In this document: piece by piece, positions 34,399 through 47,272 of the stretch
How the letters are laid out: every line of letters starts with the position of its first letter
Numbering within the stretch: the first letter of the stretch is position 1
Assembly: GCA_000320605.2 (NCBI GenBank)
Contig: KB445792.1
Location: 1,183,581 to 1,247,580, forward strand
Length of the DNA stretch: 64,000 bases
DNA from: Gelatoporia subvermispora B
Taxonomy: Eukaryota; Basidiomycota; Agaricomycetes; Polyporales; Gelatoporiaceae
Direction: 5' to 3'
Notes under the pieces: generated by a model
Databases searched by the model: none
What the model was told of the DNA's origin: nothing
The model's input: the letters and a program-made list of their open reading frames with translations, nothing else
Program-made: the position numbers and the translations under genes

Positions 34399-34703
34399 AG
34401 CGCTGCTTTGCTCGATTCAACTCACCATACGTGCGCATAATTCAACACCGCATAGTCTACCCACACGCCGGATCTCTATTCTTATCTTTGGGCTCTGTAT
34501 ATTCCACTTGATTCAACTCGCAATTACCTGTATTACACAATTCAACATTGCAAGAATACGATGTATCACACAATTCTAGTGCAGAATCTCCGGAGAACTG
34601 AGCTGCGATGTGTTCGCACAAACGTAGATGAGCAGCCAATGTACGATAAACATGCGAACGCGATGGTAACAACGGAGAGAAATATTGAAAATGAGGATAA
34701 TCA
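34399..34703. other. Spacer downstream of FOL2 and THO2
   Basis: 305 bp between convergent stops, rich in short ATTCAAC-type words. No gene seen. Confidence 0.45.
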
Positions 34704-37700
34704 TCACGGATTACGACGACCTTTCTCGGGATCGATTGGTAGCAACTTCTTGGCTAGCCCATGGCTGGACTCACGATAACGATCTCGAATGATCCGAAGT
34801 CGCTTCGTGGGCTGAGTTGCTGCTTCGCTGGGACCGGGTGCAGGCTCGATCATATCCTTATCACGCTCTGAAACATTACACTCAGTCTTGGGCGTTATAT
34901 GAGACAATAGAGGCTTACCTGACAAGGTCCTCTTGCGGGTTAGGTCCCGATCGTCATCCCGAGAAATCTCAAGTCTCCGCTCGCCTGGGGGTTCGGCCCG
35001 ATAGCTCGACGGTGCTTGCGGCAGTGATCGCGGTGGCTCCTTGTCGCCGATCCTAGCTCTCAGACTCTTGACAGCGCCATTCCCGAGCGATTCGGAGGAT
35101 GCATTAGCACTGGGTAGTTTTGCAGCAGGACCAGGAGGAGGATGCTGGTCTCGAGCCTTCCAGTCGAAGTCACGGCCCGACATCGAATCAGAACGCATTC
35201 CGCGCACGTTGTCACCGACTGCTGTCATTGCGCGAGGAGCAGAGGGTGTCGTTGGAGGTAGGGATTTGGCCGAGGCCGGACCTTCTGGGATGCGTTTCTC
35301 TCCAAGCTGAGTGAAGGGTTAACTGATTTGGACCAGCCGTTTTAATTGCCACAAACCTTTGTGTCGATGGTGAGGCCTCTGCCTTCCGTGTCAGGTCCGT
35401 CGCGGTCCTTCCTCCGGCGATCTCGGTCATAACCGTCTTTCTCAGACGAGCGACGACTACGATCTTCATGATGGCTATCTTTCCGACTCACTCGCTTTGA
35501 GGCCCTGTCGACCTGGAAGGGAGCGAATCAGCAGACATATGAGTCTATCTAGCACATGAACTCACATCGTCCTCTGTAGGCCTTCTTCGCTTCCCAAGAG
35601 CCTCGTCAGGGTGAGCGCCTCGGTGACGAGGAGCTTCTAGTCGTGAGGGTAAACCGCGGTCATCTGTGGATGCAGATGCAGCGCCGCCAGAGGGTACGCG
35701 ATCCTTTCTTCCGTCACGATCACGGTCTTTGTCGTCCCGGCGGTGGCGGTCCCTCTCCCTTTCCCTATCGCGGTCGCGCTCGCCACGATCTCTCTCGCGG
35801 TCTCGCTCACGCTCGCGGTCCCTCTCCCTATCACGCTCCCTGTCCTTGTCACGCTCACCGCGTTCTCCCCTATCCCTCTCCCTATCTCTTTCGCGCCTGT
35901 CCCGATCACCGTGTCTGTCCCGACCGCGTTCTCTTTCTCTATCCCCATCTCTCTCGGCCTCACGCCCGTTGCGAGCGCCCCGACTGTAGCCCATTTCACG
36001 ACGATCTCGGGCCTCCTGACGGCCTTCGCGCTCGGATCGCTCATCCCCACGGTTAGACCGTCGGCCAGCACTGGTGCGGCTGTCTGCACTATGGTTGCGA
36101 GTTCCAGGTCGACTCGGTGGTGTGGGAGATCGACGACGAGAGGAGGCCGGAGGTGCATTGCTAACAGCTGCCTGTCCACGAGGCTCTGTAGGGGGTCTTG
36201 TGCCCTTGTCTTCGACCTGGTCTGTCGGTGCTCTGGTCTGTTTGGCCGTTTCCCTGAGCTCGTGTGCAGATGCAGTCTGACTTGGGACCGCAGGTGGCGG
36301 CATGACTTGAGGCGTCATCGCGGCATCCTTACCTAACGGAGTCTGTAGTGCCGCTGACCGAGATGGTGATGGTGCCCGGGAGGGCTGATTAGATCGGGTC
36401 GCCTCGGCTGGCATCTGAAGCAAACTTGCGCTACTTTCAGCTCTGATATGCCCAAGCTCTTGCCTGCTTCCAGTCATTGTAATTTGGTCAGACAATTTAG
36501 CAGTAGTGGCGGCAGGTGTTGGAGCGGGATCGACGTCCATAGCATCACTCCGGTCGTTGAGTTTTGCCTCCGTTGTAGCCGACCTGTTCTCGTCTGAATT
36601 AGCCTTTTCAGGTCTGACACGCTTGACAACTTCGGGCCTCGGCACACTAGTAAACACAGATAAGCACTTAATAACTTCTGACCCGAGTAAAGGTTACCTC
36701 TCCATGGCCAATTTCGTGGAACTAGGCGTCAACGGTCGCTCCGCTGACTGAGTAATACCATTGACAGCTGCCAGCTGAGAGCGTGGAGCAGATGGTGCTC
36801 CCGCAGAAGGTGCGACTGCTGCCCGACGGTTCTCTCCGGTGGGAACACCGTTAGCTGGGGTACTTGGTCGAGCTTTGTCGACACCATTTGTGGTCGCGAC
36901 TGCAGATGGTCTGGGCGATGGGGCAGTAGAAACAGGCTGAGGCTATGTCAGTTATCTCAATTCCTCGACTACCATATTGACACCGAAGTTACCTTTGAGA
37001 CGGTCTTCGGTGCTAACCACACAGGTTCCCGCTTTTTCAGACTTGCGTGATACCTGGCCGTTGCCCAAAATGAATATTAGGTGACGAGTGACGCCCCAAG
37101 ATGACTTACGCTCTGCCCAGAATCTTCAGGTCACCTCGCTCTTCCTTCTCCAAGAAACGCTCCATCGCGGAGTTGATGGCCCCTCCCACTAAATCGTTGA
37201 CGGAAGCAACAGGGAACAACGGAAGGATCTCCTTCAAGACGATGATGGCGTTATAGACATGCATGAACTCTCCCGTTTCAATACAATCCAAGAGGCTCTG
37301 GAGTTGTCGTAGGTCTTGTCAGTATCCAATCTCGTCATGTTGACGCCTGTCAAGCGTGATGACTTGCCTTGGCCAATTTGCGATGCCACTTGCGGATAAC
37401 TGACTTCAGATCCGTCCACGGGAGTATATCTTCGGCATTGGCGTTGGTCTTGAGATTCCGACGTCGCATGAAGCCGGGAAGGTACACCAATTTCCCCCCG
37501 CTCTTGGTACGATTCTCCTGCAGATACACTTGCTCGTCTTGATGCCATCTCGACAACTCCGTCATAATTCCAAGTAGGAAACGTCCTGCAAAGTCTTGAG
37601 TCAAATCGCCAACTGTACTAAGATCGGGGCTGTACATACCATAGTTTCTTGCCTCGTATTCACTACAGGAGAAAATGACGACTTTCACATGGTCTCCAAG

Positions 37701-40700
37701 GAGCTAAGAGATCTGTCAGTTCGAGAACAAGGGGACGAATGTCAAGCGCTTACATTGTCGTAGCACATGACAGTGGAGAAACCTGGCGTGCCCTGAGAGT
37801 GAACCATTTTGATGAACTGAGCGCAATAATCTGCATCCATAGGAGACAATAGAGCTCGTGGTTGTAAGCAGTGCTCAATGAATGCAGTGACGAGCACGGC
37901 AGGCCTGGGATCTACAAGTCAATTAGATATGAACAGGAAAGACGGGCAAATTATATACTGTGTGTGAACCAATGTTGCTTCTCCCGATTGAGGCGCTTTA
38001 AGGTGAACGCACGGACAGCTGTTTGCTCCTTCATCTCTTGGCTAAGCATGCTGATGAAGTTGTTGTAGCGATTGCGTTTATCTCGGTGCGTGTAAGCCAA
38101 TGCCCTCCTCGACCTATCTGCGGAACGGTCGGCAGCAATGTACTTCGCGTCCTCCTGCTTGCTTAGTTGACGAAGTGTGCCACATTCTTCGTCGTACTTA
38201 TTGCTGGGAGGCGCCAGCTCGTAAGACGATAGCTGCCAGAATGTCAAGTAGAATCCGGGGCTGTATGGAGGTAGGTTAGACGGTAATAATTCATGATAAA
38301 GCGGATGCGAATCTTACCCCATTATTTCAGTGGCCTGAGGAGGCGCGATCTGCGTAACTTCATCAAACTTGGCTGATAATTCGGGTAGCCATGGATCCTA
38401 CAATATTGATATAAGAAGTCAAGATCACACAAAAACAGTACAAGTATTCACCTCGGCGGAGGGGCTAGGCGCACCCTGACTCTCTTTGACTTGCTCCATC
38501 GGGACATCCACAGTTTGAGTATCAGCCGCTCCAGCTTTCATGTCGCCGTTCGGCTGTGGAGCACCTTCACCAACGGCAGGTGATGCGAGGCGAGAATTCG
38601 CGGGTTCCCGTTTCGCAGTGAGGGCTGCTTTGAGGCGTTTCTCTGCTTCTTGGCTTGCTAATCGCTCTTTCTCCGCATTCGCCAGTGCCACAGGCTACGC
38701 AAGACAATGGCATCAAAAATCAAAACGTATTCCGACGACTTGAGCAGAAGATGCATACCAGTAACGCGCCATTGAGGACAGGTCGGACGATATGCATACA
38801 GATGGGGATACCAATCCCGTACTTCATGTGGAGGTCGATCAGGGACGGTAAGACTTTCTGCGCATACTCTTGCGGAGGAATAACAGTGGGCGATGTCAAG
38901 AACTCCAAATATTGCAGTAAAACACCGTGCGTCTACAGGAGGTCAGAATTGTCTCGGACCTAAGATAGGCATGCTACCGACCGTGTCAAACAAGCTGGCA
39001 AGAGACTTCAGATGCGCATTGGGGGCCTGGAAGACGCAAGCCTGCCGTTGTTGCGCAACCTGGATTAAGAGCGGGAGGGCAAGGGACGAGTCCAAGAGCA
39101 TCTTGCCCAGTCTCTGAGGACCCTTCAGGACTGCATCCGCGGGATCGAGGCGTGCACCCCGTGTACTCGAAGCAACTGCTTCGATACGCAACGTAGGCCC
39201 ACCTGCCATAGCTGCTATTTGTGAATCAGACAAGCTAGGCAGAGGCTCGATCCCGGCCATCTTCCAGATCAGTTCACGAAGGACGATGATCTCTGTTGTC
39301 TGCCCATTGTGCAACTGATGTACAATGTACTTCAAAAGAGGCGTCAAATCAGCGCTGTACCGGCGGAAGAGCATGCCAGTGAATGATGCAAGACCTGGTC
39401 TCTTGTTAGCTTTTGCGCTCAATAGTATAAACGCCTGGCACTCACTCTGCAACCAGTCCATGGTGTTGACGCCATCGTCTTTGACTCGGTCCTTGTTAGG
39501 ATTCGCCAGCGCGTCCAAGACAATGAACAGAAGGACGTCGAAGCCCATGATAGTGACGAAGTTCAGCGATTGGATAACTACACCGGCCAAGTTATCATAC
39601 GCCATAATCTGGTTGACCGCATTTGTGAAGAAGATGCAGGGGTTGGAATGCGCGAGTTTGGCGACGGTGCCCGATAATGAATCGATCGTATTGTGAGAGA
39701 GGCGACGCAGAATGCCCTTTGCTTCGCGGTCGGATTGAACGGCGCGAACTCGTAATTCCGGATGTGACTTATACGTGCTTGTCTTCCATTCGCCGTACAG
39801 CCGCCAGCGTAGGGTAGTCTCATATTGCCGGATGATATTCCACACCTCCACGGTGCAAACAGCATTGCCGCGGATGAGCGGGAGAGCAGGTAGAAGGTAC
39901 AGCCGTAGCACCTTGAACCAGAAGAGTCTGAGCGGATGCTCAGGGTCAGGCGAGCCGACGGGTTTCTTCGTCTCCGGATCGACCTCGACCTACATACGAA
40001 CGCGTCAACATCAAATTGTACACACCGCAGAACTGGATTATTACCGTGGTCATTAATTGCTGACGGCCCAGGCGCATGAACTTCGTCAGGAAATGCGGAT
40101 CACGAGATACATGCAAACCGATGAAGCGCATGATTGGCTCCAGAACATCCTGTAGATCGTCGATGGTGGAGCAAAGTGGAACACGCTCCACCCAATGAGG
40201 GAAGAAGAAGACAAATTCTGTTGAGCTCGTGTTGGGAGGAGTGGGCGCCCACAGAGTGAGGATGCGCCTCTTCTCCGGTGCTGGGATGACGCCGCCAGAC
40301 CCATAACGTGCGCGAGACTGAGTGAAGCTGAGTGTACGACCCTTACTGCCCTGTTGAGAATCAAACAAGGGGGACAACGAATGTTTGAGTATCCGCAAAA
40401 CCAAGTCAGCGATCTCGGGAAAAGCGTCAACAATCCATGGATACTTGGACATTATCGCAAAGGATGGCCTCAACGCGCCGACTGATAGGAGTGCGTTGAG
40501 CAAGCCGACCTTCTGGTTAGGAACTTCCTTGACTTCCGGAACTTTCTTCTGATCTGACGGAGCAGTTTGCCGAGGCTTGTTGTTGCTTGTCCCCGACTCC
40601 AGAGGTGCAGCCATTGCAAGCTGGCTGATCTTAGCATTTGAAATCCTCGCCTCTACGTCCGCCAGGTACTTCTGATGGATTCCCTGCATCTCATCGTCTG

Positions 40701-42201
40701 CAGGAGTGATCTATCCGGCCGTGAGCATATATATCGAGAGTAGCTGGGTGATACGCACGTGCGGATACAGGTCTTCAAGCGTAATGAAACCTTCGCGAAT
40801 AAGAAGAGCAGCCATAAGATATAGATTCTTCGGTGTCTCTTCATTTACTCCCGCACTCTGGGACATGATCAGAACCGGCTTCAAGCGCGTCCCTCACGGC
40901 ATACCTGATAGTAACTGAACTTGAATCCTAGGACTTGCGCCAAGATCCTCGCGGAACCCGACTCAGTCGTCGGTAGCGATGGCATCCCACTCTGCCTTTC
41001 TACCATGATGAGTATCTCATCAAGGTTCTTCCCCCTATACTGATCAGGATCAGGCTCTACAGCCATCTGGTCGGAGTCTTCCTGCTTCGATGTTGGTCTA
41101 GAGTGCGTGGACCAAGGCGAGAAAGCGAGGAATGTGAGGAAGAAACTGCAGTGCGTGGCGAGGTGAGCCGCGAAAATGTCCAGGATGATGTCCAGAGCTC
41201 GATTCGGGTCTAGGTCAAAATATCCGATCAAACCAAGTACATGTTCCCATGCGGGTCGCGCGCGAGCTTCAATCTCAGGGCGAGACTCTATCGGAAGACC
41301 CGTGGCCGAGGAATGCGCAGGTCCCAGGCAGCTGATGAGTTCAGCAGTGAGCTTGCTGTACCCTTCTGACTGCTCTCGGAGCAGGTTGAACTTATTCTGC
41401 TTGTAGCTGGGATCTTGTCAGTGTATTTTTGAGGGCAACAATGCTTCCACTAGCACGCACAATAGACCTGTTCTGGTGCGGATCTCCTTGCGCTCAAACG
41501 TGACTTTATCTGCAATCAAACCGACGTTGGCAATGAGAGCAACGTCCAGGCGCTCCCTGCAGACATCAGGATCGAGGATCCCCATCGCCTACAACGACAA
41601 TCAGTCAGCAGCTACGAAACTAATTGGGAGGATCATACCAAAAGACGCTTGGTTAATTCCGACAAAGACCCCTTGTCTACTTCCGCATTCTCCCTGGCCT
41701 TGACTACCTTCGCTAAGGTCTGTGACCACTCCTTGGTGTCTGTGGCGTCGTCCACTGAGCTCGCACCCTGAAGACGTTGCTCAAGATTTCCAGCAGACGC
41801 TTTGGCATCAGACAGTATGTCTTCCAGCTCTGAATCGAGAGTCCAGATAATGTCGACGAGAAGCTCTCCAAATTGCACGGCATTTGGAGACCGGTTCCAT
41901 GCGACTGAGGAGGAGGGTAGAGTGTCAATAACAGACCGGACGAAGGAGATGAACGTGTCAAGGCTCAGAGAGACGGAAGGCCATGTTCTCAAGGTAGCCG
42001 TGATGAGAGTATGATACACGGTCGATAGGACATCGTAGGACTCTGGGTCGTGTGGATTGCGGTGTGGCGTTGTGAGGATGTCACGACTGCAGAGAGATCA
42101 AGATGCGCAATGCGGCTCTACGGGTGTGCTGCTCACCATGTAGATTCTCCACCTTGCTGCCATGTATCAAGATAGGTACGGACGGTTTGTATCACGTCCA
42201 T
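34704..42201 (-). CDS. THO2: THO complex subunit 2
   Basis: The largest gene, about 7.5 kb with some 20 short introns and roughly 2,000 residues. It starts MDVIQTVRTYLDTWQQGGES (ATG 42201-42199). N-terminal blocks include GLIGYFDLDPNRALDIILDI and ALRPSFAIMSKYPWIVDAFP. The Thoc2 middle domain contains IRQYETTLRWRLYGEWKTST, HSNPCIFFTNAVNQIMAYDN and DWLQSLASFTGMLFRRYS. The C-terminal domain contains GPGFYLTFWQLSSYEL and PRAVLVTAFIEHCLQPRALL-like sequence, plus YCAQFIKMVHSQGTPGFS. The last 600 residues are disordered and hold a long Arg-Asp/Arg-Glu tract (35650-36060). The THO complex couples transcription to mRNA export and suppresses R-loops. It ends LPIDPEKGRRNP at 34704. Divergent to the MRC1-domain gene. 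Confidence 0.93.
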
Positions 42202-42468
42202 GAAGAGTTGCTAGTCAAAGGCAGACTTGGACGTGCAGTCCGCGATCATGTCTGTGGCGGCGGGCTGGGTTCAGTTTGCATGTATTTGGTCTTCCCGAAC
42301 GTGCCGCGCTTGTGGCTGCTGGTGGCCACACATCTGGACAGTGTCTTTGACTTGATTGTGAACTCGTTCTGCTCAAAGAATCGACTACTGTGTCTTTATG
42401 CTAGCATCTTAGCGGATATTTCTCCACATAAAGTCGTTGGATTCGACTCTCTGGGCTAAGCGTACTCA
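42202..42468. promoter_or_regulatory. Divergent promoter of THO2 and the MRC1-domain gene
   Basis: 267 bp between start codons. It carries no sequence resembling the missing N-terminal part of MRC1. Confidence 0.5.
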
Positions 42469-43877
42469 ATGATGTCCGGAGACGAGTCTGAGCCAAGACG
42501 GCGACTTAGGAAGCGATTGGCAACGCCGCCTCAATCGGCTGAACCTGCTCATGGGGAGGGCCGCCCATTCACTTCACCAAATAAACCTCGGAATGCATTT
42601 GATCTCTTGAAAGACTATTCTGGGCGAGAGCGCGAGATGGCAGCCCGAACTGGCAAAGCATTGAGGAAGTCCGAGTTCATTGAAGGAGAAGCAGAGGAAT
42701 CCGATGACGATGCTCTGGCTGGCTTTGGCATCCGGAAGCAACCTGAGGATGATGAAGAGAGTGGCGGGGAAGACCAAGATCAGCTGTTGGCAGAACTAGT
42801 GGACGATACAGCACTAGACGAGAAGGCACTTGCGGCCGACGCGGTGCTGGAGAAAGTCAGGTAAGCAACGCACATGTCACACCTTCTACCCATCCTCACC
42901 ACCTCATTCTGTCAGAGAACACGAAGAAGAAGATGACCGTCAACTTGAAAAGTTGCATAGAGACGCCGTTGAGGGAAAACTGAGGCTCAGGCGGAGAGAT
43001 CATGGCGTTGGCTTTGAAGATGAAGACTCGGACGAAGATGAAGACGATCGGATACGAAGACAAAGGGCGATGCGTAAAAAGCGTAAGCTTGATGACGACA
43101 GACTCGAGGAGCTGGGTTCGACTACCATCTTTCCCAGTGTGTAGTATTCTCACCCTCCCAATAGCCAAGCACCAGGATACTCTGCCATTCGTGCAGGCAT
43201 ATCACGCCGCAATTGCCGATGATGACGCAGAATTTACTCATCTACAACATGACGAGATGCCTATAGACCAGGATACCGACTCGGAGAGGGAAGAGTTACC
43301 CCAAGAGGTCGTCTCTGCAACGGAACTTCGACGACAGCTGGTGGAAGCCTCGAGATCACATACGGTAGCTCGCGTCTAATCTTGAGTCGATGCTTCGTGT
43401 TCATGCCAGGTTCTGCAGATCGCCGAATCATTTGATCCTCACGATGTCTCATGGGTCGAAGACGACGCCGATTATGACGAAACATCTCATATCAAAGAGA
43501 TCTCTGCCACAGGCAGAGCACAGTCTGGTTCGAAGCATGCAGTCGATGGTGATATTGAGGTAGATTCACTTGTTGATAATGCGATGGGACACTGACATGT
43601 CGCTCTGCTCTAGTCCAATAGCCTTGGAGGTGACGACGAGGTTCTACGTGCACGAATGTTGAGTTGGGCCAAATCAGAGCGAGGATCACGAACTGCAGCC
43701 CCCACACGTTCTACAGGCGCGTCCGCTGTGACGGGCCACAGGAAGCGCAAGGGACTGCACAACGGACCTGCGTCTTCTAAAATTACACCAACACTAGTAA
43801 ATGAGGGGAAAAACACGCGGAAGGCCCAAAGTGCGTTATCCGTAGTGTCGAGTCGAAGGAACAAATTCGACCATTAG
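42469..43877 (+). CDS. Short protein with MRC1-like (Claspin C-terminal) domain
   Basis: Five or six exons, about 390-400 residues, from ATGATG at 42469 to TAG at 43877. After a basic start (EPRRRLRKRLATPPQ) comes the conserved MRC1-like domain: SEFIEGEAEESDDDALAGFG, acidic GEDQDQLLAELVDDTALDEK, LEKLHRDAVEGKLRLRRRDH and GVGFEDEDSDEDEDDRIRRQ. A later part has LPFVQAYHAAIADDDAEFTH and a basic C-terminus ending SSRRNKFDH. Mrc1/Claspin is a replisome checkpoint mediator of about 1,000 or more residues, whereas only the C-terminal portion is encoded here. No SQ/TQ cluster is visible. The frame is open and splice sites look good, so it may be expressed. Confidence 0.75.
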
Positions 43878-44129
43878 ACCATTTCGCGCACGTAATTTAT
43901 TTGTATTCCTAGATTGTCGGCGGTTTGCGCCAACCTGTGATATCGTGTCCCGCAGCTACTTTCATAATTTCTGTTTCTGCATACCTGGACCATTGACACC
44001 AAACTATCTATGTATCCCTGGGAGGCGAAAACAACAACATCGGGAATGGTGTAATAAAGCAAATTCACTCGAGTTCGAGGAAATAGACTCCTGTCTAAAT
44101 ACTGAGCCGGACGAATGAGAATCGATCTT
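43878..44129. other. Convergent 3' spacer
   Basis: About 250 bp between the MRC1-domain gene and the minus-strand unknown gene. A/T-rich. No gene. Confidence 0.4.
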
Positions 44130-45218
44130 CTATGCACGCACAGGGTATATGACTAATGACATTACTATCTCTTCACACACATCGTCATCAATGGGACTGA
44201 AACCCTGAACCTCTTCCAAGCCGTATCCAGGAATTTCGAGGCGATCGACTAGTGCCTGAGGGTATATGGAATGTGCGCTGCGCACGGCGGGTATGATTGG
44301 TACTGCACCGTCTACGTGTGTTATCCTGAGCGATCTGCAGGGGAAAGGTCAGATCCAGGAGATTTAGATTGAAGGTTCATTGTTACTTTGTGGCGTAGCA
44401 TAATTAACTTGGCCATGCAAGCAGGCGGTCCCTTCTCACGGAATGGTGTCCCTATGAATCCTGGTCAGTCTCCCATCTCGGTGGCAATGACAAGTGATAC
44501 TCACGAGAAGACACTAAGACGAGACCCGCCTCATGTGCATCCAACGCGCTATCGCTTGCCGTCAAGGACGACGGGTACAGGACGCAGCATAGCAACAGAC
44601 CGACAAAGAAGGCAGCAAAGAGCATCAGGAGCATAGTGCTCTCATGCAGTACAAGGGGCTGCACGGCCTTGACAGGCAGTGGCCAGAGAGCACACTGGTC
44701 TGACTGAGCACAATTGAACCAAGGTAAGAGCAGCTGGCTCAACCAGCGCTCAAAGTACAAACAACTGATCGTGAACGCGCACATGCGACGGCACGCGGAA
44801 TTCCCTCATTAGGCGAAGATACTCGGGTTCCGCTTGGCGTTCTCTTCGGCCAGTGTCATGAATGGATCTCTTACTCGAGTTGAAGCAGCCCAGAGATTGC
44901 GTTTTGGGCAACACCTTCACTAAATCTGGGGTACGAATGGGCAAGTAAATAACATAGTCTGCCCAGGAGTCTGCAATTCGGCTTCCATGTCGGCAGCGAT
45001 CCTCGACGTCGGAGAACTGGTAGACATATCCAAGCCATTTGAGCGAGCAGGGCAATATGCGTATAAAAGTCTAGCACGTGCATTTCCAATCGCCTCACGA
45101 CAATGCGGAATGTGTCTACCACGCATTTTCTATATATTTTCTCGGTGCGCCATTCTGAGCGAACGAGATGAATGTGCCCCATGATTACGTAAGCAATCCC
45201 CTTTAGGAGGAACTGCAT
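44130..45218 (-). CDS. Unrecognised protein with one strong membrane helix
   Basis: The 3' exons are convincing. One contains HESTMLLMLFAAFFVGLLLC (membrane helix) followed by SALDAHEAGLVLVSS. The next contains TPFREKGPPACMAK, and the last reads RITHVDGAVPIIPAVRSAHS and LDRLEIPGYGLEEVQGF-like sequence (VDRLEIPGYGLEEVQGF), ending SPIDDDVCEEIVMSLVIYP and TAG at 44132-44130. Exon joins of GTGAGT...CATAG and GTTAAT...TGCAG keep the frame. The 5' part is less certain. I tentatively start at 45218 (MQFLLKGIAYVIMGHIHL) with a 5' intron joining to WLGYVYQFSDVEDRC, but a start at 44809 (MREFRVPSHVRVHDQ) is possible. No family was recognised, so no function is given. It would be divergent to RPL3. Confidence 0.45.
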
Positions 45219-45313
45219 AGTTGCTTCAGCCACCGCCACCGTCCGCTTTCGCGACCCAATCTAGTGCTCGCTGAGGGCAGTCCCCGCGTCCGACACCGTC
45301 AAGATCCCCCAAA

Positions 45314-46804
45314 ATGAGGTGAGTGCCTTCATAGTATAGTCGAAACCACGATCTGACAGCTACTTGTAGTCACCGTAAGGTCTGTGCGGCATCAGCAATA
45401 TATATCCGCCCATGTCCTGACTGGTTTTGCAGTACGAGGCGCCCCGCCACGGTTCGCTCGGTTTCCTGCCCCGCAAGCGTGCTGCGCGTCACCGCGGAAA
45501 GGTCAAGGCTTTCCCGAAGGTATGTTACAGTCGTGGAGTCCAGAATTGGCTTGAATAACCCACAGCGGTCGGATTAGGATGACCCCAAGAAGCCTGTTCA
45601 CCTAACGGCCGTTATGGGTTACAAGGCGGGCATGACCCACGTCGTTCGTGATCTCGACCGTCCTGGATCAAGTGCGTATGAAATCCGGCTTGTTAAAGTT
45701 AAATTTGCTGAAATTTGCTACAGAGATGCACAAGCGTGAGGTTGTGGAGGCCGTCACCGTCATTGAGACTCCCCCGATGGTTGTTGTTGGTGTTGTCGGC
45801 TACGTTGAGACTCCCCGTGGTCTGCGTACACTTACCACTGTCTGGGCTTCCCACCTTTCGGACGAGCTCAAGCGTCGGTTCTACAAGAACTGGTACCGCT
45901 CAAAGAAGAAGGCGTTCACTCGTTACGCCAAGAAGCACGCCGAGGACGGTGGCAAGTCCATCGCCCGCGAGCTTGAGCGCATCCGCAAGTACTGCACGGT
46001 CGTTCGTGTGCTTGCGCACACTCAGATCCGCAAGACCGGCCTCTCTCAGAAGAAGGCACATCTGATGGAGATCCAGGTCAACGGTGGTTCGATTGCAGAC
46101 AAGGTCGAGTTCGCGCACGGCCTCTTCGAGAAGCCGGCCGAGGTTGGCTCCGTCTTCGAGCAGGACGAGGTCATCGACGTAATTGCGGTGACCAAGGGTC
46201 ACGGTTTCGAGGGTGTTACCCACAGGTGGGGTACCAAGAAGCTTCCTCGTAAGACGCACAAGGGTCTGCGGAAGGTCGCGTGTATCGGTGCATGGCACCC
46301 GTCGAAGGTCATGTTCTCGGTCGCGCGTGCCGGTCAAAGTGGGTAACCATCTACGTATGCAGTGGCACATCTAATCTTTGCAATTTCTCGCAGACGGTTA
46401 CCACCACCGCACGGAGCTCAACAAGAAGATCTACCGTGTTGGTTCTGGCTCCGATGAGGCGAATGCTTCCACCGAGCACGATATCACCAAGAAGGCGATC
46501 ACCCCCATGGGTGGTTTCCCCCACTACGGTATCGTCAAGAACGACTTCCTTATGCTCAAGGGCTCCGTGCCAGGTACCAAGAAGCGTGTTATCACCCTCC
46601 GCAAGTCCCTCATGGTCCACACCTCCCGCCGGGACCTCGAGAAGGTCCAGCTCAAGTTCATCGACACCTCGTCGAAGTTCGGTGTACGTATTTGCCTTAG
46701 ACTCCAACTGTATGCAGACATCTTACAGTACATTGCAGCACGGTGCCTTCCAAACCGCCGAGGAGAAGAATGCGTTCCTCGGTACGCTCAAGCCCCGAGC
46801 GTAA
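45314..46804 (+). CDS. RPL3: 60S ribosomal protein L3
   Basis: About 387 residues, the normal eukaryotic length. The first two coding exons are tiny: ATGAG (45314-45318) and TCACCGTAAG (about 45369-45378). Joined to the third they give [20 protein letters not shown]. Later exons contain [48 protein letters not shown]-like [40 protein letters not shown], the WHPSKV loop that carries the methylated His in other eukaryotes, and [20 protein letters not shown]. It ends [12 protein letters not shown]3 lines the peptidyl-transferase centre. Six or seven introns, clustered at the 5' end as is common in basidiomycete ribosomal-protein genes. Confidence 0.97.
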
Positions 46805-47272
46805 ACCGGTTTTGCTACCTCCCCTACCGTCCTCCCGCGTTCCTAGGCCTTGCATCGTACTCCATGATCTGTTATGTTTTCTACTGCGAATGCCATCGCT
46901 TGCTACTATGCTGTGATTCTGTGGATATATATGTAACCAGCCATACGAAAGCTATGCGCATTTGTGGGATATTATCGCGACATGCCACGCTCCTAAGTCC
47001 ATATATGTGTGACCACTGAGCGGATATGGCAGATTTGAGCGCGCCTTAGGGTATGGTAAGAGCCAATCGGATGCGCGGAAACGCAAATTGTGTGTGGGAA
47101 TTTCTCCGGCGCTCTGCGCCGCGTGCATTCAAGTAAGCCGTTGCAGTGAGTACGCATCTTCACGACTCGAAGCCGTTGTGGTCGCCCGTCGCGTCGCGGT
47201 ACGTTCTGAGCTCGCGGATACCAGCATACCTGACCACTTTTTCTGTTACTAGGATGACTGCACTGCTCATTG
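46805..47272. other. Spacer between RPL3 and the PPR gene
   Basis: 468 bp with the RPL3 3' UTR and PPR promoter. No gene supported. Confidence 0.45.

Noticed and set aside
35666..36336. Several long plus-strand frames rich in Ser/Arg or Val/Pro opposite THO2
   Set aside because: They are antisense shadows of the Arg-Asp/Arg-Glu repeat tract.
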